A stretch of 64,000 bases of DNA from Globisporangium splendens (GCA_006386115.1 VFIW01000016.1:625185-689184), one strand, 5' to 3'. Counted from the first letter of the stretch, positions 48,002 to 59,244 are shown. Notes: generated from the letters alone by a model not told the origin. Numbers and translations are program-made.

Positions 48002-49904
48002 ATGTGGAGTCGTCGTCGCCCTCATCGCCGCTGCGGCGGTGTCCTTCTGGAGGCTGCAGCCGCCATGTGGCTGCTCGCTCTTCGTACCCAGGCACTCGAG
48101 TGCTCGAGCACGTGCGGCACGCCGTCGGGCCTCGACTTCTGCTCCCACGTGTCGTTCGCGGTGTGTCCCTCGGAGTCCACGTACGAGGAGCTCGATGCCG
48201 CGGCGCAGACGGCGTTCAACACATGGACGAACGCGACGACGATGCAACTGGCCAAGCTGCCGCAGTACGAGGGCAAGAGCGAGGTCGAGCTCAACAAGAC
48301 GATCTACGATTTAGATCTGTTCAATACGAGCAGCTCCTGCGGCGCGTTCCTCAAGCGCCTGGAGTGCGCGATTCACTTGCCAGTGTGCGAGATCGGACGC
48401 GACTACACGCTGCTGTGCCAGAACTCGTGCCGCGACAACGCGAAGAAGAAATGCCCCGGCCTCGAGCACATCTGCACGCAGTTCCCCCCAACGGAGATCG
48501 AGAGCAAGAGCAAGTGCTTCAAGATGGACTACAACGGTCCTGCCGTTGGCATGTGGGTTGCAGGGTTCACGATCTCGCTGGTGTTCTCCATCCTCAACTC
48601 GATCGGCATCAACCTGCAGAAGCTCTCGATGACGCGCAACGAGACGGCCGAGACGAAACAAGGGACATTCAAGCAGCCGCTCTGGGTGCTGGGCTTTGCG
48701 CTCGTATGCCTTGGCTCGCTTCTGGACTTTGTCGCGTTCGGAATGGCCCCGCAGACGCTGCTGGCGCCGCTCGCGGCACTTTCGCTCGTGTGGAACATGT
48801 TCATCGCACCCGTTTTCCACAAGGAGAAAGTGACCAAGCAGAACATCATCGCAACCGTGATCATCTTCTTTGGCGTGACGCTGACCGTGATCTTCGCAGG
48901 GCACAGCACGCCGTCGTACGAGCTCGAAGATCTCATCCACTTGTACCAGCAGCCAGTCATGTACGCGTACATCTTCCTGGTCGTGCTGTTCATCGGCGGA
49001 CTCTTCTACTTCAGCCGGTACATTGAGCGCACACACAATTACGAAGGTGGACTGTACCACATCATCTGCTACGGTGGCATCGCCGGCACGTTTGGTGGCC
49101 AGTCCGTGCTGCTCGCGAAATCGACTGTGGAGCTGCTGAAAAGCGCGATCTGGGGCCAAGCCGGGGCTTACATGTTCACGCAGCTGGCGTCGTACCTCAT
49201 CATCTGCGGCATGGGCATGTGTCTCGGCTGCCAGATACATTTCCTGAATGGAGGGCTCGCGCGCTTCGATGCGCTCGTGGTCGTGCCAGTGTACCAGAGT
49301 TTCTGGATCCTGACCAGTGTGCTCGGCGGCATCATGTACTTTGAAGAGTACGTCAACATGACGCGGACGCAGATGTTTATGTTCACGGTCGGCGGCACCG
49401 TGACGATCTTGGGGATTATCGTGCTACTCAAGACCCGTACGGAAGACGGCGGCAGCGAAACAGGACGCTACGTGGAGCTGGTACGTCACTGGTGATGCAT
49501 ATTGAGTGTGGTGCGTATCTGAGGCTGATATTGTTTGTGTTTCTGTGTCCATGTTGTAGTCGCTGACGCCAAGTTCGGCCTGGAACGCAGACAACTCTGA
49601 TGAAGAGGAGATTCAGCTCAAATTGGCGCACAACGACGAACGTGAAGAGCACTTCACGAATGGCGGCAGCACTGCGAAAGTGGTGCCATCGTCCAAGTCG
49701 GTTTCATCTTTTTCGCCGTCGGCAACCACCATGTCCTCGTCCTCGGCCAGCAGCGTGTTAGGGAAAGGAGGCAAGCAGGTCAGCGACAGCGGCATCTCGA
49801 ATGCGATCTACCGCAAGTCCAGCACGACGACGTCGCCAACAGCAGCGAGTAATGGCGGCCGTGGAAAGAGCAAGGATGACGAAGAAGAAGCCGACTTTAT
49901 TTAA
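48002..49904 (+). CDS. NIPA-type magnesium transporter with a Frizzled-like Cys-rich ectodomain
   Basis: Two exons (48002-49480, 49560-49904), about 608 residues. The start MWSRRRPHRR gives a signal peptide (LLEAAAAMWLLALRTQALE). An ectodomain of about 150 residues has 12 cysteines. Its order (LPQYEGKSEVELN, SSSCGAFLKRLECAIHLPVC, LCQNSCRDNAKKKC) is like a Frizzled CRD. Then come nine or so hydrophobic helices of the NIPA/DMT fold (GPAVGMWVAGFTISLVFSI, GFALVCLGSLLDFVAFGMAP, LLAPLAALSLVWNMFIAPVF, YGGIAGTFGGQSVLLAKS). A Ser-rich cytosolic tail follows. NIPA proteins move Mg2+. The CRD suggests regulation by an extracellular ligand, which is speculative. An alternative upstream Met at 47852 would hide the signal peptide. 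Confidence 0.88.
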
Positions 49905-50376
49905 GAAAAGCAGGGGCATCAAGTATCTTTCATAAGGGAGGAGGGCAACCACAGCATACATAGAACGAAGACCGATCGTGGTGCGTTGACCACAGACACA
50001 GCGAGACGATCATATACGATAGTAATGCTTTAGGATTAGATAAAGTGGAGGCTCGCGCCTCCATTTTGGTAAACTGTATACATATATTCATTCCTAGATA
50101 CACTTGATGCCATTACTCCATCACCAGTCATTTCACTACGAGACAAGAAGATGGCCGGCAAAAGAAGCATTTGTGTACGGTTGTCTTTTGCGTCCTGCGT
50201 GCGTCCTGTGAATGCATACACATCACACACGTGTTTACTTGATTTACATACAGCAAGGTTGGCATTCACATAGGTCACAATGAACCACAACAGGCGTAGA
50301 TCAACCAAATGGCGGAAAACGTAGAGCAGTATATTTCAATAACGAGAGAAACGTGGTTCAGTGGATGTCGAGAAGA
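49905..50376 (+). other. Intergenic, NIPA 3' side
   Basis: No gene supported. Confidence 0.5.
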
Positions 50377-51933
50377 TTATGCACTGAAAACAACTCCCAC
50401 CTGCGCATTGGACACAGCCACGTTCGCCAGTCCTGCGTCATAGCACGAGGCAAAGAGCTTCTCGTGCATACCTGCTGCGATCTTATCCTTCATGGCGTTG
50501 TCGTGAACCGAAGCAACGCATCGGAACTCAACCAGACAGAAGTCGCTCAGTCCAAGCCAGGAACAGCAACCGCCAGTCGCAAATCGCTCGATGTATTCAT
50601 TCAAATTGCCGGCTGCACGCAACAACTTGATGCCCCAACAAGTATCCCCGTCGTCACGAATCGTGAATCGATGAACCCACTTGATCCAAACAACGCGCCA
50701 ACGTCTACCGACGTCACAAAACTGCTTGGTGAGGCGCGATACGCGGACTTGTAAAGCGACATTTGCCACGCTTTCTCCACATAAATATCGCTGGACACCC
50801 TTCTACCAAGCGTCTGGCGGATGCCATCGTAGTCGACAGCTTGCAGGATTCGAGCGATCAAATCCGGAAGGGTTTCGGGGACGTCAAGTGCTCGAACGAT
50901 ATGGCCGACGTTCATCTTGACGAAGAACCGCCTGATCACTGGCGACGAAAACTCGATATGATGTCCATTTTGAACCAGAATGCCTCTCCGAACGCATCGC
51001 TCGACAATGTCAGCGTCGAACCCACCAAGATGTTCCAGCTCATTAAGTTCCTGAGACTCGAGCGTACTCAACACCGCCACAGCACGGGGTGATACTAGGA
51101 ATTGAACAGTGCGCTGCTCTAGTCTCGATACAGTGACCCGTGCTGCAACATACCGATCCACTCGCCAGCCGACGGATGCACACAAGCGCTCCTCACACGA
51201 GATAAATAGACTTCATTTAGTGCACTGACAGCAGTCGCGCAAAGACCAACGTGTCGACTGGTCAACCACGCCAGATCGACACAGAAGGTCTCCATCGCAG
51301 ACGAACCCTCACGCGTGGTACCGTCTTGAACGCACGCAATGCCGTCGAACAACTTGCTGACGTACTCTCGGGCTTTAGCAGGGCTGAAGTTTAGACGCCC
51401 AACGCTCAGCACCATTGGTGGTGGGAACTCGACTGGAGTAGCGTACTGAAGGTCAGGATCACGCACTGCGAACATCAAGATTCTCATTCCGAAGCCGCGC
51501 TGTTCCGAACAAGTTTGACCAGCTCCCAAAACGCAGTAGATTTGTGTCTCGAAGAGGACGTTCGTTCTTGGTAGAGCACTTGCGCCTCGTCCACCACCAA
51601 ATACACCAAGCAGCCTTGCATCGCTGCTTCAGCTTCATTCACTTCCTCCTCTACTTGGTTACTCGACAAGCCAACGCTCCGAAGTGTCGCCCGTGTCTGC
51701 TTCGGGTGCTCACGATCTGCAGCCTCAACGAGATCTCCAACCCCTCTCTCCGCCATCCACTTGCTGCCTCTCTTGGAGAGATAGAGGCGCAGTCTGTCGG
51801 CACCAACTGCCTTCAAGTCGTTCTCCTTCTTCTCCTTAATAACCGTCTCTGAGTCAGCCACCGTGTCACTCTCCTCGACTTGAACACAACAAGCACGTCC
51901 ACTTACGCCAACCATGGCGCAGTACAGCTTCAT
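50377..51933 (-). pseudogene. Decayed Crinkler (CRN) effector-like gene
   Basis: The N-terminus (MKLYCAMVGVSG at 51933) has the ubiquitin-like CRN header, with RLYLSK where CRNs carry LxLFLAK or LxLYLAR/K. The usual DI/HVLVVVP recombination block and a Walker A are missing, as though deleted. A Walker B-like VYLVVDEAQVLY follows at about 51600. The frame is lost near 51500, continues in another frame to about 51119 (RILMFAVRDPDLQYATPVEFPP), and shifts again near 51150 and between about 50600 and 50770. The last part resembles the nuclease-type end (GIKLLRAAGNLNEYIERF). CRNs are host-targeted or self-targeting P-loop/nuclease proteins. With at least three breaks, no full product is expected. 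Confidence 0.7.
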
Positions 51934-53242
51934 CTTTCTGATGACTACAGATTCGCTCAGCGTTGCCAATTAGCTCACGTTTGATGGATGGCTGCCCCAC
52001 TGTGCTTGTCTTGTTAGTTTGCCTGACAATGGTCAATCCTCTGCTTCAAATCGCACAGAGCTGATGACTGTCTATGATCATATGGAAGAATGATGGATAC
52101 TGATCCATTCATTTTTCTTTGTTTGCAGCCATCACTGCCGTTGATTTTTTGACGTGGGTCGTATCGCTCTCAAATAAAGCACACTCGACTGTCGTCGCAT
52201 CTGGATCCGGCTACCGACAAACAAACGAGCGACCCAGTAACGCAACATTATCGTACTCAACTTCCAATAACCACCGATCGGGGCTGCGACACCTGTATCG
52301 CCAATTCAAAGCGACGATGTCGGTCGATCTGGCAACAGAGCTCACAAATCATATTCGAGGTTTGAAGCGAGAGACATCGATTGCTGCTGGAGACGGGAAA
52401 GAAAAGGTAAAGTCTGGAAATGAAGAGATGCTCATGGATTGAGGGGTGCCGCCACTCCTCAGCCACGCATAAACGAATCAATAGAGTCATCTCTATTCCT
52501 CCACGCGAGTATTGGAAAACCCACTGCAGTAGCTGGCGCCTGCGCTACTGCCCGCACATGATCTCCCCTATCCTGAAAATCCAGAAAAATGAGACAACGA
52601 CAGCAACAATCTCACCCGCTCAATTTATGAAGATGACTTTTCTTTCCGACGGACGTGACGCGGTGCCACGCAGATTAGAGACGATTCTGTGGAGCGGAGT
52701 GGGTGAGGACCTGCCCTCGCGATACGCTACGGATCCGATGATGACACCAACGGCAGCAGCGAACGGAAATCGAATATGCCTGGTAACGAGGCGAATGTGG
52801 CGATGAAGTGACGAGGAAGGTGAAGAAGATGATGAAGACAGCAAAGAGATTGGTTGAACAAGGGACGAGGAGACACCACGAACCGCGACGCAGACCAGGG
52901 ACGATTTCCAGCTGCCTATAGGGAGTTGTGACCCGTAGGGAGTAAGCAGCCGACAAATCCGATGATGAACCCATTCGAACCGTGCACATGACACAGAAGA
53001 CAAGTTGAACGGATATGAAGACACCAACAACGAGATTCACTGAATACAAACGAAACACCAAGACAGCAAATATCAAATACCGAGCCCCACACGAGTACAA
53101 CCTAAGTAGAATCCCTTCTCCCTCACCACGAACAAATCTGGAACTCATCATGTATAAAGTAATACAGCGAAAAAGGTGGCATGACTGACACCCCCTATCA
53201 TCCGAATGTTTGCTGTTTCAGTTTCAAGGTGAGGTATTTAAG
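51934..53242 (-). other. Intergenic region with only doubtful ORFs
   Basis: ORFs at 52119-52442 (+) and 52675-53151 (-) lack recognisable domains and consistent coding character. I see no RNA gene. Probably degraded repeat sequence between the CRN and RNase H relics. Confidence 0.4.
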
Positions 53243-53690
53243 TTAAGGCTGCCGAATTACGACATCCATTCTCGAAGTTACATTACCAGCGGTGATTTCG
53301 GTCCCGAGTATTGTAGGCGTCAAGGTGCCACTGGCGCCTCGCCAACTCGACTCCGGAGGCAATCCTCTTGGAGTCGCTGCAAAGGCGGGCGGACACTGCA
53401 GTGAGCAGGGCTCCGCCATTTCGTTACGGAGCCATTGCGTCACGTCCCCGTCGAGGAGGTCGCAAATTTCTTGGGCAGAGCTCCGTCCTGTCGGAAGCCA
53501 GTACTGGGTTGAGATGTTCAAATCCGCGTGGTTTGCGGCTCGATCCGCCGTCATATTGTGCATTCGGTGGCGATGTTTCAAGCAGAGAATGCGCAGATGG
53601 TTGGCAATCCGTTTGATCTGGTGATACAGGAGCCCTTCTTCCTTGCATCAACATCAAGGCGACCAGCATAAGCAGTTCTTGCAGCATGGC
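53243..53690 (-). mobile_element. Retrotransposon RNase H relic
   Basis: In the frame ending at 53243, HQIKRIANHLRILCLKHRH followed by NMTADRAANHADL resembles the last helix and ...ADxxAN...D ending of a retroelement RNase H domain. Reverse transcriptase is not visible upstream. Old and truncated. Confidence 0.45.
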
Positions 53691-53778
53691 TGACAGCTAT
53701 TGCGTGATGTTTGTGGTGAGGTGGGAATGCTCGAAGATGGCAAAAATGTCGTTATCAAAGTGATTACGTGTTTCCTAA

Positions 53779-54777
53779 TTACACAAGCTTGACAACAAGT
53801 TTGCCGATGTTCTTCTTGGCGTACATGTGGTCAATGGCGTCCGGGATGGCTTCAAGACCCTTGAACTCGGTCGGGTCCACGCCAGCCTTCAACTTGCCTT
53901 CCTTGATCAAGCTCAATAAATTGGCGATGTGGCCAGGCACGTGAGACACGTGGTTGCTCAAGACGAAACCACGCACCGAGGCTGACTTCATGAGAAGATT
54001 TGAGTTCACTTGAATCACAAGTGATTGCGTGTCCGCTTCCTTGTAGTTCGAGACGAACCCGAAGACGATCACACGGCCGTACACAGCGATGTTGTCCACG
54101 GCAGCCTTGAACATGTCACCGCCAACGGCTTCGAACACGAGATCCACACCCTTCGGGTACTCGGCCTTCAACACAGCGTTCACGTCTTCCTTGGTGTAGT
54201 TGATCACACGGTCGCAGCCGAGCGACTTGAGGTACTCCACCTTTTCATCGGAGCTGCACGTACCGATGACGTGGTTCCCTGCGAGCTTGGCGAGTTGCAC
54301 AACGAATTGGCCGGTGCCGCCGGCAGCGGCAGTGACAAGCACAGTCTCCCCGCCCTGCTTCATCTGTCCGACTTGCTCCAGTGCAACCGACGCCGAGATA
54401 CCGCACACCGTGAGCGGCAGCACAGCCGCCGTGAGCTCTGGGGTCTTGATCAACGTGTCGGCAGGCACTTCGGCGTATTCGGCAAACGCACCAAATTTTT
54501 GGTACACAACCGCATCCCCGACGCTCACGTTGGTGACACCGTCGCCGACGGCAGTGATGATCCCAGCGGCTTCAAGACCACATGGGAACGGAGGCGCCAC
54601 ACTACCATAGGCACCGGCAGTGATGTTGACGTCGGTGGCGTTGATGCCGACGAAGTGGTTCTGCACGACGACGTGACCAGCACTCGCGGTCGGGAGCTCC
54701 GGCACGTCGACGATCTTGGTCGCGGCGCGGAAGTCCTTCGAGAGCGTGTGCACTTGGATGAATCGGTAGGACGGCAT
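53779..54777 (-). CDS. Zinc-binding-type quinone oxidoreductase (MDR family, ZADH2/PTGR3-like)
   Basis: 332 residues in one exon, the usual MDR length. GroES-like N-terminus (VGINATDVNITAGAYG, PFPCGLEAAGIITAVGDGV), nucleotide-binding motif VLVTAAAGGTGQFVVQLAKLAG, then RVINYTKEDV, VDLVFEAVGGDMF and IGKLVVKLV at the end. It lacks the zinc-ligand Cys cluster, so it is a reductase of the quinone/enone type using NADPH. Codon use is biased toward C-ending codons, suggesting good expression. It stands alone between repeats. Confidence 0.93.
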   Translation of the reverse strand: MPSYRFIQVHTLSKDFRAATKIVDVPELPTASAGHVVVQNHFVGINATDVNITAGAYGSVAPPFPCGLEAAGIITAVGDGVTNVSVGDAVVYQKFGAFAEYAEVPADTLIKTPELTAAVLPLTVCGISASVALEQVGQMKQGGETVLVTAAAGGTGQFVVQLAKLAGNHVIGTCSSDEKVEYLKSLGCDRVINYTKEDVNAVLKAEYPKGVDLVFEAVGGDMFKAAVDNIAVYGRVIVFGFVSNYKEADTQSLVIQVNSNLLMKSASVRGFVLSNHVSHVPGHIANLLSLIKEGKLKAGVDPTEFKGLEAIPDAIDHMYAKKNIGKLVVKLV

Positions 54778-56402
54778 CGTGGGAGGGGGAACGAGGACTT
54801 TACGTGAGTGCTTGGACTTGAATTCTGGAATGAAGAGCTACAGATCGGGGAACTCGTGTTGCGAGTGGCAAAGGATACGGTACTCATGGTTCCCCCCGAT
54901 CGTCAAGCTATTGCAATGGCATGTTGATGCCAGTATGCGACTCACTTGAGCCTGGTGACAATAAACATTTGGATGATGGCGGGGCAAAGAGCAAAGACAG
55001 TCTTAGGCTAAGGCTAAATAAGCGCGGAATGATGGTTCTGACGCACATAGACCGTCGTCGGACGCATCCATGTCAACTTGGACGGCGGGAACCGACACGC
55101 ACGCGAAATACGCAACCAGGATTGAGTTGAACCGCGACTTGTGAGACGGCACTGCACGGAACCAACGCAGCTAAGGCCGTTGGTTTGATGCCCTTTTTCT
55201 GGTGCTCTCACACACACACAAACTATCAAAAGCCTCTATTTTAGGAAACCCGTTTGTGTTGTACCGAGGAATTTCCATAGACCAGTACATATGTACCGAT
55301 TTGTTTGTTTCCGTGACACATCAAATTCTGAATGTGCTGACTCGGTACACGCTCAGTGCGTTTTAAGCAAATAGCAGTGAGTGCGCACAATCCAGTACAA
55401 TCTCTCGTAGGTATTTACGATACGAGTGATGTCGCCTCTCGACAGCACGCCACGACGGCAGAAGAGTCAAAAGGAGACAGTGGCGGCGCTGCCTCCACCC
55501 AACAACAAGAAGAGTAAGTGTAGCCCCAGAAGCCCGCAGCAGAAATTGCATTATTCACTGTATTCAATATGGCACACACGCACACACACTCACTCATTTG
55601 TGTTAGTCTGAAAAGGATAATTATCGTGGCCCAAACTAGTTTCGGATCTATAGAATTTCTACAGCGCCATAAAATGCCTGCTCAAAATGGAGAGGGGATG
55701 ATGCTCAGGCTTCAAACAGCTGCAATTTCCCGCTGAAAGAAACCTCTCGTTAGTCTTCCTCACTCACGCAGCGAACGCCGCATCAAATCTCTTTTGTACA
55801 TTTTCTGTGAAGATGCAAATCGTCCTCTTTGTTCAGAAACGCTGTTGTTCATCGATAGTGCTTCCTCCTTTCGGATGTCTCATATTTTCCCTTTCAATGT
55901 CATACATCTGAGATGATAACAAACGTATTGAAGTTAGAGTTTAAGATTTCCCGGGAAGAGAATTGGTTGGTTCTGAGCTATCATACCCGGCCGTAATACA
56001 AGTATTCTCACGCTGTGTCTGGGGATTTCGTAATTTTCTAGTTTTTCTGGCATATGTAATTACTTCATGTGCCATTTTGTTAGTGGCTTCGTTCGTTGTT
56101 GTATACATTTTAGCTGTGCTTTGTCAGGCGCACTTGCACTGGTGATCTTAACGCTTCGATGCTTCGACCACGGCTCGAGTCACACGAGCGCACGTGCGTT
56201 TGATTGTGACACCGCATTCTGCTTTATCATTTGTCAGTGCTTCAGCAGGACTTTGATGATCTGATCCGCTGGTTCTGCACACACTTGAAAGGAATGCACT
56301 AATTTGATTGTTGTGCTTGTTCCCACGGCTTGACTGATGGCGCATCGTCATTTGTAGGTTTCATTGCGAGGAGTATTGGTGCCGCATCGCCGGTGGGCTA
56401 TG
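54778..56402 (+). other. Gene-poor flank left of the Gypsy cluster
   Basis: 1.6 kb with only short ORFs. One at 55963-56145 encodes a hydrophobic 60-mer but is probably chance. A short (CA)n patch lies about 55571-55591. The last bases before the LTR (CTATG, 56398-56402) are a possible target-site duplication. Confidence 0.5.
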
Positions 56403-57042
56403 TGTAATGGGGCGCTGTTCACAACAGTCCCCAAAACAAGGCACACACGCTTGTGCCAGAGGAAGCGTCTCCCGACTTGGAGGGAGGAAGGAAGACTTGA
56501 GGGCTTGGTGGTAAAATTGCAACTGAATTAAAAATGCTTATGGTTCCTGTCGCTACTTGTAAATGAACCCCAAGGGATCCTAGAGGTTTTATAACTAAAA
56601 CCTAAACATACACAATAAAACCTATGAATCTGATATATAAAACCTTGGGTACACTGAGGTTGAACCCAGGGGATCTTCGAGAAACTTGAACTTGAAGTCC
56701 CGTGGAAAGTTCCCTGCAAAGTGATTGGCTACAGCCACTCACTTTAGGTGGCAGAGACACGTCGCTCTCATCACCAGTGCAGTTTCCCAAGTAGGAACCA
56801 TCATTCACGTGTCTAGAGTACTGTTGTGCGTAATCACGCTGAATCTCAATGATTGCGAGCGACCAACACTCAACTCAGACACAGATTGCTCTGACGTCAG
56901 ACGATGACGTCACCTGTGCATGTGGGGATCACTTTTACGTGCTTCACCCAATATCTTCGCACCCACAATGCACTTCCACAAGGTGGTGTGCGACACACAC
57001 AAAGAGCCACCTTGCATGTAATGGCAGCCTTAGCCCATTACA
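56403..57042 (-). repeat. 3' LTR of the minus-strand Gypsy element
   Basis: 640 nt with terminal TGTAATG/CATTACA. Its 3' two-fifths (minus direction) is nearly identical to the LTR at 59245-59895 on the other strand; the U3 part differs much more. It holds two TGACGTCA sites at 56892-56899 and 56905-56912. Confidence 0.9.
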
Positions 57043-57060
57043 TCATCCCTCCCTTAAAGT
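57043..57060 (-). promoter_or_regulatory. Polypurine tract
   Basis: On the minus strand this is A/G-rich (AAGGGAGGGATGA) and directly abuts the LTR start, as expected for the plus-strand priming tract of a retrotransposon. Confidence 0.7.
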
Positions 57061-57118
57061 TCCATCACGGACTTTACTTCTCTCGGAAGAGGCACCCGCT
57101 CTCACTTTCCAATTGACC

Positions 57119-58168
57119 ATGAAGCGATCAAGCGACCAAGTGAAGCGCGAAGAACGGCCCGAGCCGAAGCGGCAGCGGACGACTCCCGGCTTGTACGACA
57201 TCTCCGCTATTCGCAAGAAGCGTGGAGGACGTCGGTTCTACAAGGAGTTGTTCTTCCTCTGGCGCAAGATGTCCGGCGGCGACGATCCTGGCCAGTCCAG
57301 CACAGCGAAGCTCGAGTCGTGGAAGACGTTTGTCCGACTCGAGAACGAGAATCTTGTCGAGCGTTTGCTAGGGAACCTAGGAGGCACGCTCGAGAACGAT
57401 CATAAAGAGCTTGGCTCTCGTCGTTCTAGTGCTCGCGAGAGCACTACAAGCTCTGTTCGTAGCTGTGAACCACGTCGGGAACATCAGACTGAAGAGTCTC
57501 TCGAGGTTCCCACGTGTCCGAGTCCGGCGGATAGCCAAGCCACCGTACTCTGTAGAAGCGTTGACGGTTCAACGACTTCTCTCCTCGACGACGAGTCGAT
57601 CGATCCTCGTGATCGACTATCGACTCAACGATCCAACGACGCTCTCCCTGATGATCGATCAGAGGAGGTGGGGCTGAACGCGAAAACGATTGAGCGACTC
57701 TGGAAGTGGAAGAGTGCTCACCGCGCTCAGATCGAGGCTCTTGAAGTTCGCAACGCGGTACTCGAAGACCGGTGCGAAAGCCTCGAAGACCGGTTGAAGG
57801 AGCAGGAGTCGAAGATCGACTTGCTCTTCGATGGTCTTGCCCAGCGTTCGGCAATGGAGTCACGTTTTGAACAGAGGTTCGAGAAGGTTCAAGCCGAGCT
57901 TGAACGACTCCAGAAGGCTGAGAAAGCTCGTGATGCGTATCACGAACGTCTACTGCGCTCTGTGGAAGAGGCAGGGACTTCTCTTGAGATACTTCGGAAG
58001 GAGTATCATGGTCGCCTTCTCGCGTTGGAGACAATAAAGGACGAGTCCTTTGATGTGCTTCAGCGCCTTTATGCCGAGAAGAAGCTCCATGGCGATGAGT
58101 TACAGACTCTTCGCGAGCTGGTGGAGCGACTTCAGGATCAACTTGATCATCCGTCAAGGGCTCTGTAG
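57119..58168 (+). CDS. Antisense coiled-coil ORF overlapping the Gypsy integrase tail
   Basis: 349 residues from ATG 57119, on the strand opposite to the element's pol. The N-terminus is basic (KRSSDQVKREERPEPKRQR, NLS-like). A segment GGRRFYKELFFLWRKM follows, then a Ser-rich linker. The C-terminal 150 residues are a continuous predicted coiled coil (RLWKWKSAHRAQIEALEVRN, LEDRCESLEDRLKEQESKI, ERLQDQLDH). Bases 57444-58168 overlap the antisense integrase ORF; the first 325 nt lie outside it. The start is 77 nt from the LTR edge, so transcription could begin in the LTR. I recognise no family. It may be a genuine second product or a by-product of codon constraint on the other strand. Confidence 0.5.
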   Translation: MKRSSDQVKREERPEPKRQRTTPGLYDISAIRKKRGGRRFYKELFFLWRKMSGGDDPGQSSTAKLESWKTFVRLENENLVERLLGNLGGTLENDHKELGSRRSSARESTTSSVRSCEPRREHQTEESLEVPTCPSPADSQATVLCRSVDGSTTSLLDDESIDPRDRLSTQRSNDALPDDRSEEVGLNAKTIERLWKWKSAHRAQIEALEVRNAVLEDRCESLEDRLKEQESKIDLLFDGLAQRSAMESRFEQRFEKVQAELERLQKAEKARDAYHERLLRSVEEAGTSLEILRKEYHGRLLALETIKDESFDVLQRLYAEKKLHGDELQTLRELVERLQDQLDHPSRAL

Positions 58169-59244
58169 GGTTCGCTGACCCACTTGGAAGGTAAGGCTTT
58201 AGTCGACCTACGTAGAACGTAGGGTGTAGTCGCATGCGTTTAGGAATGTCTAGTGTGTAGGCATCACCATTGCATTTCACTACCCTGAACGGTCCAATAT
58301 ATCTTGGCAGAAGTTTCGAACTCCCCAAGTTAGACACTGCGTGTTCAGGTAGATTAGCCGTGCTAAGTAATACAAGATCATTGATCTTATAAACTTGCTT
58401 GTTCTTCCTTCCGCTCCTATCTGCTTGTTCCTTTTGCAGATCCTGAGCCTTTGCAATTGCGTCTCGAACAAACCTCACAACGGCTTGTCTCCTCACAATA
58501 AAGGCGTCGACTTGCTGTTCCTCACGACTTGTCATGTCGTCTAGAGGTTTCATCGAGTCAAAATTCGCTTTTAACTCGGCAACAGCATTCAGATCCGACT
58601 GTGGCTCCTTAGCCATAGTCTCTCCCCCACTTAAGGTAGAAACCTCTCCCACTAGTGACGCTGGCACTCTCGGGTGGAGTCCGTAGTTCACATAGAACGG
58701 GGTATGACCTGTCGAGACATGCGTGGAGTTGTTCAACGCAAACTCTGCGAGAGGGAGAAACTCACTCCACTCTCCGAAAGACGTCGCATAACTGCGCAAC
58801 ACGTCTTCAAGGACACGATTCACTCGTTCAGTTTGACCGTCTGTCTCTGGGTGTGCTGCTGTTGACATGGATAGTTTTGTATCCAAAATGCCAAGCAGAG
58901 TTCGCCAAAACCTAGACGTAAACCGAGTGTCACGGTCCGATACGATCTCCGAGGGCAGACCATGTAGACGGAACACCACGTCTACAAAGACTTTCGCAGT
59001 CATCTCTGCCGAGATCTTATCCGAGACCGGCGCAAGATGCACCATCTTGCTGAATCGGTCCACAAACACAAGGATGCCATTGCGTCCGTGTTTGTCTCTT
59101 GGAAGTCCGAATATGAAATCCATACTCACAGACTTCCAACTGTCCTGAGGGACAGCCAATGAACGAAGTGGGGCCCGAGTAGAGCCGGATGGCTTAACTC
59201 TTTGGCACACTTCGCAAGTACGCACATACTTGCGAACCCACTTG
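57444..59244 (-). CDS. Gypsy pol C-terminus: integrase core, GPY/F and chromodomain
   Basis: About 600 residues. The reading frame runs 23 nt into the adjoining LTR, so the first seven or so codons of the open frame (from 59267) are not native. The element part begins WVRKYVRTCEVCQRVK (end of the zinc-binding domain). The DDE core follows: MDFIFGLPRDKHGRNGILVF, IVSDRDTRFTSRFW and TDGQTERVNRVLEDVLR. Next are the GPY/F module (RYIGPFRVVKCNGDAYTLDI), a low-complexity linker and a chromodomain (WIVESIVDHEDRS, FYRVRWLGYPPDSDTWEP). Chromodomain integrases steer insertion to marked chromatin. No internal stop. Confidence 0.93.

Larger units (their letters stand above)
56403..59244 (-). mobile_element. 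Chromodomain Gypsy retrotransposon, 3' half only, interrupted by a second Gypsy
   Basis: On the minus strand it reads integrase and chromodomain (59244 to 57444), an untranslated spacer, a purine tract (57060-57043) and a 3' LTR (57042-56403). Its own gag, protease, RT and 5' LTR are not in the window. They should lie beyond the far end of the plus-strand element that begins at 59245. The LTR ends TGTAATG...CATTACA. Confidence 0.9.

Noticed and set aside
48311..49240. 309-codon ORF antisense to the NIPA gene
   Set aside because: Charged low-complexity shadow of membrane-coding sequence.
52119..53151. Two ORFs of about 110-160 codons
   Set aside because: No recognisable domain and overlapping alternatives of similar length; treated as degraded sequence.
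55963..56145. 60-residue hydrophobic ORF
   Set aside because: Too short, isolated and in AT-rich flank; no initiator or homologue recognised.
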